Source of the DNA: Rhizobium sp. Q54
Lineage (GTDB): Bacteria > Pseudomonadota > Alphaproteobacteria > Rhizobiales > Beijerinckiaceae
Reading direction: 5' to 3'
DNA length: 5,268 nucleotides
Assembly: GCA_945903655.1 (NCBI GenBank)
Contig: CAMDOY010000280.1
Span: forward strand, 1-5,268
This document shows, in pieces, positions 1-5,047 of this stretch. Each line of letters begins with the position of its first letter. The first letter of the stretch is position 1. Under the pieces are notes generated by a model. It had not been told where the DNA came from. It did no database searches and saw only the letters and a program-made list of their open reading frames with translations. The translations under genes and the position numbers were made by a program.

Positions 1-867
1 GAAATCTCGATCTATTATGATCCCATGATCGCCAAGCTCGTCACCCACGCGGGCGACCGGCTCACCGCCATCGAGGCGCAGGCGCGCGCGCTAGATGATT
101 TCGTGATCGAGGGCATCCGCCACAATATCCCCTTCCTGTCGTCGCTCATGCAGCATCCGCGCTGGCGCGAGGCGCGGCTCTCCACGGGCTTCATCGCGGA
201 GGAATATCCCGATGGCTTTTCGCCGCTGGTGGCCGAAGGCGAGACCGCCCATGTGATGGCCGCCATAGCGGCGGCCGCCGACCATGTGATGAACGAGCGC
301 AAGCGCCAGATCAGTGGGCAGATGCAGACCCAGCGCCCCGTGAATTTCGAACGCGCGCGCACGGTCATGCTGGGCAAGGCGCGCTTTGATGTGACGCTGG
401 ACGAGGGCGATGGCGCATTGTTGGTGCGCTTTGACGACGAGAGCGTGCATGCCCATCATCTGGTGTCCGACTGGGCGCCCGGCCAATTCGTGTGGCGCGG
501 CACGGTGGATGACGAGCCCGTCTCCTGCCAGGTCTTCCCCATCCTCAACGGCCTCGAACTGGCCCATCGCGGCGTGCGTGTTGCCGCCCGCGTCTATACG
601 CGCCGCGAGGCGGAGCTGGCGGCCTTGATGCCGGAGAAGAAGGCGGCGGACACCTCGAAGAAACTGCTCTGCCCCATGCCGGGCCTGGTGAAGGCGATGC
701 TGGTGAGCGTGGGGCAGGAGGTGAAGGCGGGCGAGGCGCTGTGCATGGTGGAAGCCATGAAGATGGAGAACGTGCTGCGCGCCGAACGCGATGTGACCGT
801 GAGCAAGATCCACGCGGCCGAGGGCGATAGTCTGGCGGTGGATGCGGTGATCATGGAGTTTGTGTGA
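1..867 (+). CDS. pccA: Biotin-dependent acyl-CoA carboxylase alpha subunit, probably propionyl-CoA carboxylase (C-terminal 288 residues; 5' end outside window)
   Basis: The frame is open from base 1, so the gene starts upstream and the first ATG at 25 is internal. The family carboxylates biotin with ATP and bicarbonate, then passes the carboxyl group to the beta subunit, which makes methylmalonyl-CoA from propionyl-CoA in the cytosol. Fragment residues 1-75 are the end of the biotin carboxylase domain (YYDPMIAKLV, then a GIRHNIPFL-type segment). Residues about 100-205 match the BT linker region that bridges alpha and beta subunits in propionyl-CoA carboxylases. Residues about 220-288 are the biotin carboxyl carrier domain, with LLCPMPGLV and the biotinylation motif EAMKMEN. 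The biotinyl lysine is residue 254 of the fragment (codon 760-762), 34 residues before the stop, the usual distance. The BT region favours PccA over acetyl-CoA or methylcrotonyl-CoA carboxylase, though substrate is inferred. The frame is intact. The beta subunit is not in view. Confidence 0.93.
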   Translation, partial: EISIYYDPMIAKLVTHAGDRLTAIEAQARALDDFVIEGIRHNIPFLSSLMQHPRWREARLSTGFIAEEYPDGFSPLVAEGETAHVMAAIAAAADHVMNERKRQISGQMQTQRPVNFERARTVMLGKARFDVTLDEGDGALLVRFDDESVHAHHLVSDWAPGQFVWRGTVDDEPVSCQVFPILNGLELAHRGVRVAARVYTRREAELAALMPEKKAADTSKKLLCPMPGLVKAMLVSVGQEVKAGEALCMVEAMKMENVLRAERDVTVSKIHAAEGDSLAVDAVIMEFV

Positions 868-885
868 GGGTGCGTTTAGTCTAAT

Positions 886-903
886 AAAACACGCGCGTTT
901 TTT
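886..903 (+). terminator. Possible weak intrinsic terminator after the carboxylase gene
   Basis: Arms AAAAC (886-890) and GTTTT (897-901) flank a short GC-rich centre, and a run of six T covers 898-903, 19 bases after the carboxylase stop. The stem is short with a poor core, so it may act only together with the larger palindrome that follows. Position and T-run are seen; function is inferred. Confidence 0.3.
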
Positions 904-1048
904 ACCCTCCCCCCTGTGGGGAGGGTCGGCCGCGAAGCGGACGGGGTGGGGGTCTACGCATGCTGATCGTTGGCGCGGTTGCGAGGGCGCTAACCGGCAA
1001 AGGCCTCGCGCCCCCCACTCTCTAATCTCTCCCCCCGAGGGGGAGAGA
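904..1048. repeat. Composite GC-rich palindromic intergenic repeat
   Basis: The outer left unit is a perfect 9-base inverted repeat, ACCCTCCCC (904-912) with GGGGAGGGT (918-926). The outer right unit is a perfect 10-base inverted repeat, TCTCTCCCCC (1026-1035) with GGGGGAGAGA (1039-1048). Inner arms GTGGGGG (946-952) and CCCCCAC (1012-1018) can pair with each other across about 60 bases, and CCGC/GCGG (930-940) makes a further small hairpin. One frame reads SPLWGGSAAKRTGWG, a peptide that turns up as a spurious hypothetical protein in many alphaproteobacterial genomes because this kind of element is dispersed between genes. It lies between two convergent genes, so it could act as a two-way terminator or RNA-stabilising hairpin. 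The structure is directly visible; the dispersed-repeat identity is from recollection of the motif, not from a search. Confidence 0.7.
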
Positions 1049-1112
1049 AGCTGCGGGCGTTTCGCTCAGGTAATTTAAATTGTGTGAAAAGTCGCGCGCC
1101 TGCTTGCCCCTC

Positions 1113-2138
1113 TCACCGCGCCTCACCCATCTTCCTCACCCGCCCAATCACATCCGGCGAACTCGCGTAAGCGCGCGCCACCACCTCTGCGATTTCCTCG
1201 CCGCCGATCAGCTGCACCTCCATGTTGCGCTTGGCGGCGTCGGCGAGAAAATCGGCGTCGCGCATCATCGCGTCGAAGGCCTGCTGCAGGGCTTTCAGCC
1301 GCTCCGCAGGAACGCCCGGCGGGGTGAGGAAGGGGCGGCCCGCCAGTTGGGGCGCCAGCAATAGTTCCGCTGCGGCGCGGTCTTCCGGTTTGTCGAGGAA
1401 ATCGAAGATCAGGGGCACGTCCGGCAATTCAGGATGCTTCTTCAGCGCCAGTTGCACCAGCAGATTCACCTTCTTCTGCGCAAGCCATTCGGGCTTGGTG
1501 GTCTTGAAGGTGGACCAGAAGAGGGCAGGGTAGCCCTCGATCTCCCCGCGCTCCAGCGCCAGCAAGGATTGGCCGGCGCCCGCATAGCCTGTGATGAGCT
1601 TGATCTTCGCGCCCGCAAGATCATTCAAAGCATAAGCGTAATTGGCGCTGATGGAGCCGATGACGCCCGCCATGATGGTCTCGCGCTGGCGCAGATCGGC
1701 GAGCGTTTTCGTCGCCGACAGATGCCAGGTGAAGGCCAGCGCCACCTCGCTGTTGGCCGAGCCGATATAGCCCAGTTTCGTGGCGTCGAATTGCTCGCCC
1801 CCGGGGGTGATGAGCGGCTGGAAGGGCACGGTGTTCTGTACCTGCGCGATGACGCCGCCATCCTTGGGCGCGATCTTCGCGAGATAGTTTGTGGCGATGA
1901 TCCCGCCCGCGCCCACCATCTGCTTCACGATGATATTGGGGCGTCCGGGTATCTGCTTGCCGAAGTGCGCGGCGACAAGGCGCGCATAGGCGTCATAGCC
2001 GCTGCCGACTTCCGATCCCACGAGCATCTCGATGGTGCGGCCTTTGTAGAAGCTCTCGACCGATTGCGCTTGCGCGGATGCGGCGCCCATGACGAATGAG
2101 AACACACCAACGGCTATACGGCCCAAGCCCTGCGCCAT
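1113..2138 (-). CDS. TctC/Bug-family periplasmic solute-binding protein
   Basis: This 341-residue protein resembles the extracytoplasmic receptors of tripartite tricarboxylate transporters, which bind small organic acids or amides in the periplasm. A signal peptide covers residues 1-24: a charged start, a hydrophobic core (IAVGVFSFVMG), and an AQA-type cleavage site. The mature part begins with a Bug-like segment (FYKGRTIEMLVG, GSGYDAYARLVA), followed by IPGRPNIIVKQMVGAGG, close to the family's P-loop-like ligand region, and later FLTPPGVPAERLKALQQAFD, a typical C-terminal helix signature. The ATG at 2138 is well supported by GGAGG five bases upstream (plus-strand 2144-2148). Neither the large nor the small membrane subunit (TctA, TctB) is in view, so it is an orphan receptor here, which is common in the family. 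The gene converges on the carboxylase gene and diverges from the HupE-like gene. The substrate cannot be read from the sequence. Confidence 0.85.
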   Translation of the reverse strand: MAQGLGRIAVGVFSFVMGAASAQAQSVESFYKGRTIEMLVGSEVGSGYDAYARLVAAHFGKQIPGRPNIIVKQMVGAGGIIATNYLAKIAPKDGGVIAQVQNTVPFQPLITPGGEQFDATKLGYIGSANSEVALAFTWHLSATKTLADLRQRETIMAGVIGSISANYAYALNDLAGAKIKLITGYAGAGQSLLALERGEIEGYPALFWSTFKTTKPEWLAQKKVNLLVQLALKKHPELPDVPLIFDFLDKPEDRAAAELLLAPQLAGRPFLTPPGVPAERLKALQQAFDAMMRDADFLADAAKRNMEVQLIGGEEIAEVVARAYASSPDVIGRVRKMGEAR

Positions 2139-2164
2139 CTCAACCTCCCCCGTTTTGCATTTTG

Positions 2165-2170
2165 CTTATA
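2165..2170 (-). promoter_or_regulatory. Candidate -10 element for the solute-binding protein gene
   Basis: On the minus strand this reads TATAAG, five of six bases of the sigma-70 consensus, 26 bases before the start codon, which would leave a leader of about 20 bases. No convincing -35 hexamer is found 16-18 bases further upstream, so the call rests on the -10 and its position alone. Confidence 0.3.
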
Positions 2171-2319
2171 GTTGAAGGTAACAGTGGGTTGGCCGCGCGG
2201 CAAGCAACGCGCCTTGATGACCGGAACGTTCGGGCTGCCGGGCCGCCAAAGCGTTTGAGTGAAGATCGCGCTTGGTCGCCATCGGCTCAAAATCCCACGT
2301 AATCAGACTGTCACATGGC

Positions 2320-2345
2320 AAATATATCAGTGATTCTAGATATTT
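2320..2345. promoter_or_regulatory. AT-rich imperfect palindrome upstream of the HupE-like gene (possible operator)
   Basis: AAATAT (2320-2325) and ATATTT (2340-2345) form perfect 6-base outer arms around a 14-base centre that is not symmetric. The site ends 17 bases before the HupE-like start codon and overlaps where its promoter should be. It is markedly more AT-rich than the surrounding DNA. AT-rich interrupted palindromes are typical operators for metal-responsive repressors (Fur, Zur and Nik type), which would suit a metal transporter, but I cannot match it to a named consensus. Confidence 0.35.
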
Positions 2346-2362
2346 ATGCTTGAGGTCTTGAT

Positions 2363-3106
2363 ATGAACGCCATCGTCAAAACTGGCCTGCTCTCCCTGAG
2401 CGCCATCCTCTCATCTCCGGCCGTCGCCCATAATATTTCGCCAGAAGACATTACGCGCATGAATGAAGGCGGCTTGCTCGATTATATCCACCTTGGCGCC
2501 ATTCACATGCTGACCGGCTATGACCATCTGCTGTTTCTTTTCGGCGTGATGTTCTTTCTCACCTCCTTCAAGGACATCGCCAAATTTGTCACGGCCTTCA
2601 CCCTCGGCCATGGCATCACCCTTGTCTTCGCCACTTACTTGCACATCACCTTCAACTATTTTCTGGTGGACGCGGCCATTGCAGCAAGCGTCATCTACAA
2701 AGGCTTTGATAACAACAATGGGTTCAGGCGCTGGTTCGATATGAATTCGCCCAATCAGCTGCTGATGGTGTTCGCCTTCGGCTTGCTGCATGGATTTGGG
2801 CTTTCCACACGCTTGCAGCAATTACCTATCTATAGCGACGCCTCATCTATGTTGTCGAAAATTCTGAGCTTCAATGTGGGCGTTGAGCTCGGCCAGATTG
2901 CGGCGCTGGTTCCCATGTTCATCTTCTTGTCGCTGGCGCGCAAATTGGCGTCCTTCAAGCGTCTCAGCCTCGCGTCAAATACATGTCTGATTTTTGCCGG
3001 CGTCTATCTGTTGTTCATCCAGCTCCACCGCTACGAGCACGACCACGATGCAAGGCACGCCGTAAAACAGGCTACTGTTCAAGCGATGACGGCGCCAAAG
3101 GCATAA
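2363..3106 (+). CDS. HupE/UreJ-family membrane protein, putative metal transporter
   Basis: This 247-residue polytopic inner-membrane protein matches the HupE/UreJ family, members of which are linked to nickel or cobalt uptake for hydrogenase and urease. A signal-like N-terminus ends near residue 22 (SSPAVA, then HN), leaving a histidine near the new N-terminus. The hallmark HMLTGYDHLLFL spans residues 48-59, with H48, D54 and H55 the likely metal ligands. It is followed by TLGHGITL (H83), LLHGFGLS (H143) and NVGVELGQ (N171, E175). About six membrane segments lie near residues 50-68, 73-93, 97-112, 132-148, 170-191 and 206-221. The tail RYEHDHDARH (223-232) adds a histidine-rich, probably cytoplasmic, stretch. 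GAGG (2352-2355) sits seven bases before the ATG. Base composition is unusual here: 2641-2700 is 50% GC against 75% for 3241-3300, and a rare TTA leucine codon occurs at 2822. No urease or hydrogenase gene is nearby, so the metal is unknown. Confidence 0.82.
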   Translation: MNAIVKTGLLSLSAILSSPAVAHNISPEDITRMNEGGLLDYIHLGAIHMLTGYDHLLFLFGVMFFLTSFKDIAKFVTAFTLGHGITLVFATYLHITFNYFLVDAAIAASVIYKGFDNNNGFRRWFDMNSPNQLLMVFAFGLLHGFGLSTRLQQLPIYSDASSMLSKILSFNVGVELGQIAALVPMFIFLSLARKLASFKRLSLASNTCLIFAGVYLLFIQLHRYEHDHDARHAVKQATVQAMTAPKA

Positions 3107-3150
3107 GCGGAGCCCAAAACATCTTTACATCCCGCCCCGCCTGCGCCATC

Positions 3151-3166
3151 CCTCGCGCTCGCGAGG
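3151..3166 (+). promoter_or_regulatory. Inverted repeat overlapping a ribosome binding site
   Basis: CCTCGCG (3151-3157) and CGCGAGG (3160-3166) are perfect 7-base arms two bases apart; as RNA they would form a six-pair hairpin with a GCTC loop. The right arm includes part of GAGGAG (3163-3168), the Shine-Dalgarno sequence eight bases before the ATG at 3177. Folding would hide the ribosome binding site, which suggests translation control of the two-gene unit downstream. The pairing is seen; the control is inferred. Confidence 0.4.
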
Positions 3167-3176
3167 AGCCCCATCC

Positions 3177-3689
3177 ATGCCGCTTTATTTCGCCTATGGC
3201 GCCAATCTCGATGTCGCCGCCATGGCGCAGCGCTGTCCGCGTTCGCGGGCGCTGGGGCTGGGGCGGCTGGCGCGTCATCGCGTCGCCATCATGAAGGAGG
3301 GCTACGCCACGGTGGTGACCGATCCCGCCGCCATGGTGCATGGCCTGCTGTTTGATCTGGCCTTCGCCGATGTGCCTGCGCTGGATCGCTACGAGGAGGT
3401 GGGCAGCGGCCTTTACCAGAAGATCACGCAACCCATCCTGCGCGCCGGGGGCGGGTCCGTGCGGGCGATGGTCTATGTGGGGCGGGGCGGGGAGGCGCGG
3501 GGCGTGGCGCCTGCGCCGGGCTATCTGGAGGCGGTGATCGCGGCTGCGTTGAGCGTGGGCTTGCCCGCCGACCATATCGCCTATCTGCGCCGCCTCGGCC
3601 CCGGCGCCGCCCTGGCGCCTGCGCCGGTCGCGCGCGGGCGGGCGATCAAATATGAGGGCAAGCCCCTCTGGCCGGAGGATGCGCCATGA
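3177..3689 (+). CDS. Gamma-glutamylcyclotransferase-like (GGCT/AIG2-like) protein
   Basis: The 170-residue protein opens with LYFAYGANLD, the glycine-rich substrate loop of the gamma-glutamylcyclotransferase fold. Enzymes of this family release 5-oxoproline from gamma-glutamyl amines or peptides in the cytosol. Residues 69-82 read LDRYEEVGSGLYQK, and E73 lines up with the catalytic glutamate of the family's LDxxEG-type motif. GYATVV (42-47) and a second-strand VHGLLFDL (54-61) also fit the fold, and MVYVG near residues 98-102 matches the YVA-type strand late in the domain. The length is slightly above the usual 110-160 residues because of a proline- and alanine-rich C-terminus. Start choice: ATG 3177, with GAGGAG eight bases upstream. 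It overlaps the acylphosphatase gene by four bases (ATGA), so the two are probably translationally coupled. The natural substrate is not evident. Confidence 0.85.
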   Translation: MPLYFAYGANLDVAAMAQRCPRSRALGLGRLARHRVAIMKEGYATVVTDPAAMVHGLLFDLAFADVPALDRYEEVGSGLYQKITQPILRAGGGSVRAMVYVGRGGEARGVAPAPGYLEAVIAAALSVGLPADHIAYLRRLGPGAALAPAPVARGRAIKYEGKPLWPEDAP

Positions 3690-3976
3690 GCGAGCGGCGC
3701 AGCATGCGGGTCTTTGTTTCGGGCAAGGTGCAGGGCGTGGGCTTTCGCGCCTTCGTCGCCCACGAGGCTTCCCGCCGCCCCGTGGACGGCCATGTGCGCA
3801 ATCTGGCGGATGGGCGCGTGGAGGCGGTCTTCAGCGGCGCCGCCGACGATGTGGCGGCTCTGTGTGAAGCCTGCGCGCGTGGGCCCTATGCGGCGCGGGT
3901 GGATGGCATGCAGATCGTCGAGGCCGATGCGCTGGCGCCGGGCAGCGGGTTCTGCGTGTTGCGGGAGGGGCCTTAG
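3686..3976 (+). CDS. acyP: Acylphosphatase
   Basis: Acylphosphatase hydrolyses carboxyl-phosphate bonds such as those in acetyl phosphate, carbamoyl phosphate or 1,3-bisphosphoglycerate. The 96-residue length is typical of this small cytosolic enzyme. The signature VSGKVQGVGFRAFV is at residues 11-24, with R21 the phosphate-binding catalytic arginine, and VRNLADGRVE at residues 37-46 supplies the catalytic asparagine N39. The usual internal strand and end region (VEAVFSGAADDV, and GSGFCVL near the C-terminus) are present, so it should be active. ATG 3686 is preferred over ATG 3704 (residue 7) because GGAGG lies seven bases upstream (3674-3678), even though the fold itself starts near residue 7. 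The start overlaps the stop of the cyclotransferase gene as ATGA. The gene ends inside the last codon of the oppositely oriented lipB. Confidence 0.96.
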   Translation: MSERRSMRVFVSGKVQGVGFRAFVAHEASRRPVDGHVRNLADGRVEAVFSGAADDVAALCEACARGPYAARVDGMQIVEADALAPGSGFCVLREGP

Positions 3977-4701
3977 CCCCCGGTCTCCCCGAACACCCCC
4001 TCGAACTCCCGCCGCAGAATCGAATCCACCTCCGGCATGGTCACGGGCAGGCCGAGGTCCACCAGGCTCGTGACGCCATAGTGGGCCTGGGCGATGCCGC
4101 ATGGCACGATGCCTGAGAAGTGGGAGAGGTCGGGCTCCACATTCAGCGAGATCCCGTGGAAGGTCACCCAGCGGCGCAGGCGGATGCCCAGCGCCGCGAT
4201 CTTGTCCTCGGCCATGGAGCCATCGAGCCCCCGCGCCTTCTCGGGGCGAGCGACCCAGACGCCCACCCGGTCGTCCCGTCGCTCGCCCTTCACATTGAAG
4301 GCGGCGAGGGTGGCGATAAGCCAGGCCTCCAGCGCGCAGACGAAGGCGCGCACGTCCTGTTTGCGCCGCCGCAGGTCCAGCATCACATAGGCGATGCGCT
4401 GGCCGGGGCCGTGGTAGGTATATTGTCCGCCGCGCCCGGCTTCATGCACAGGGAATCGGGGTTCGAGGAGGTCTTGCGCCTTCGCGGAGGTGCCGGCGGT
4501 GTAAAGCGGGGGGTGTTCGATCAGCCAGACCAGTTCGCTGGCCTCCCCCCGCGCGATGGCCTCGGCGCGCTCTTCCATGGTTTTCATGGCCTCCGCATAG
4601 GAGGTGAAGCCCGGCGTGATCCGCCATTCCACCGGATTTCCGGGGCTTGTGGGCATCAGGCTCGCGGTGGATGCGCGGGTGGGGGCGGGGCAGTCTTGCA
4701 C
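3973..4701 (-). CDS. lipB: Octanoyl-[acyl-carrier-protein]:protein N-octanoyltransferase
   Basis: LipB moves the octanoyl group from acyl carrier protein to lipoyl domains of 2-oxoacid dehydrogenases and the glycine cleavage H protein, the first committed step of lipoate synthesis; LipA then inserts sulfur. The 242-residue product shows LIEHPPLYTAGTS (60-72), the active-site stretch GRGGQYTYHGPGQ (89-101), the catalytic lysine K167 in EDKIAALGIRLRRW, THE FHGISLNV strand (181-188) and the catalytic cysteine C201 in GIVPCGI. All key residues are intact. The longest frame starts at GTG 4701; an in-frame ATG at 4656 would give 227 residues, and the conserved domain begins only near residue 24, so the shorter form is possible. 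Neither start has a clear Shine-Dalgarno sequence. Its TAA (plus-strand 3973-3975) overlaps the acylphosphatase TAG (3974-3976). No lipA is in view. Confidence 0.96.
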   Translation of the reverse strand: MQDCPAPTRASTASLMPTSPGNPVEWRITPGFTSYAEAMKTMEERAEAIARGEASELVWLIEHPPLYTAGTSAKAQDLLEPRFPVHEAGRGGQYTYHGPGQRIAYVMLDLRRRKQDVRAFVCALEAWLIATLAAFNVKGERRDDRVGVWVARPEKARGLDGSMAEDKIAALGIRLRRWVTFHGISLNVEPDLSHFSGIVPCGIAQAHYGVTSLVDLGLPVTMPEVDSILRREFEGVFGETGG

Positions 4702-4836
4702 GGGGGTCTCGCGGTTGGGTCGGTTCTTTCTACACCAGTTGAGGCTGAAACAGGAAAAGCGTCGCTTCGGCCTTGTCAGGGGGGAGGCGATTTGTTAGTC
4801 ACCCCCTGCCGGTGTCGGGTTCGCCCCTCATCCCAT

Positions 4837-4923
4837 GCGGTCGTGGCGGAATTGGTAGACGCGCTAGCTTGAGGTGCTAGTTCTTTAACCGGAGTGGAGG
4901 TTCGAGTCCTCTCGACCGCACCA
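4837..4923 (+). tRNA. tRNA-Leu (anticodon GAG)
   Basis: A complete 87-base class II tRNA. The acceptor arm pairs GCGGTCG (4837-4843) with CGACCGC (4913-4919), followed by discriminator A (4920) and an encoded CCA (4921-4923). The D region carries the usual GGTAGAC after TGGCGGAATT. The anticodon stem CTAGC/GCTAG (4864-4868, 4876-4880) encloses loop TTGAGGT with anticodon GAG at 4871-4873, which reads CUC and CUU leucine codons. A long variable arm follows (about 4881-4895), as expected for leucine. The T arm is GGAGG/CCTCT around TTCGAGT (4901-4907). No mismatch is seen beyond one G-T pair. Confidence 0.97.
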
Positions 4924-4926
4924 TAT

Positions 4927-4960
4927 AAAACGGCGTCCAGCGATGGGCGCCGTTTTGTCG
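4927..4960 (+). terminator. Intrinsic terminator of the tRNA-Leu gene
   Basis: A 12-pair stem, AAAACGGCGTCC (4927-4938) with GGGCGCCGTTTT (4945-4956), contains one T-G pair and closes a six-base loop. The 3' arm ends in TTTT followed by GTCG. It starts three bases after the tRNA CCA, so tRNA transcription should end here. The A-run facing the T-run means it could also work on the minus strand. Confidence 0.8.
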
Positions 4961-5047
4961 TTTGGGGGCTGTTTGGCTCCCCTTTATTTTGACCGCTTTA
5001 TTGCTAAGATCACTTTCGATTCCCAATGATGGTGGGGCGGGCGAGCG

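Noticed and set aside
91..813. 240-residue minus-strand frame, histidine-rich
   Set aside because: It is the antisense shadow of the carboxylase gene. The histidines come from reading GTG/CAT-rich codons backwards.
860..1078. 72-residue plus-strand frame in the gap after the carboxylase gene
   Set aside because: It reads through the palindromic repeat, and its SPLWGG and SPPEGE peptides are the known artefact of translating such repeats. It has no ribosome binding site.
1434..2099. 221-residue plus-strand frame opposite the solute-binding protein gene
   Set aside because: It is antisense to a gene with a signal peptide, a good ribosome binding site and family motifs, and the frame itself has no recognisable domain.
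2221..2234. Near-palindrome around GAACGTTC between the divergent genes
   Set aside because: The core is only 8 bases, lies far from either start codon, and does not match the alphaproteobacterial LexA spacing (GTTC or GAAC repeats seven bases apart). Chance occurrence is likely.
4773..4801. TTGTCA upstream of the tRNA as a -35 element
   Set aside because: The hexamer is good, but the sequence 17 bases downstream (TAGTCA) matches the -10 consensus at only two positions, so no promoter is called.
4120..4872. 250-residue plus-strand frame opposite lipB
   Set aside because: It is antisense to a lipB with all catalytic residues intact, runs into the tRNA gene, and resembles no known family. High GC keeps such shadow frames open.
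4965..4990. GGGG/CCCC hairpin followed by a T-rich stretch, as a second terminator
   Set aside because: Only four pairs with a ten-base loop, and the T-stretch is interrupted. The strong terminator just upstream already explains the end of the tRNA transcript.
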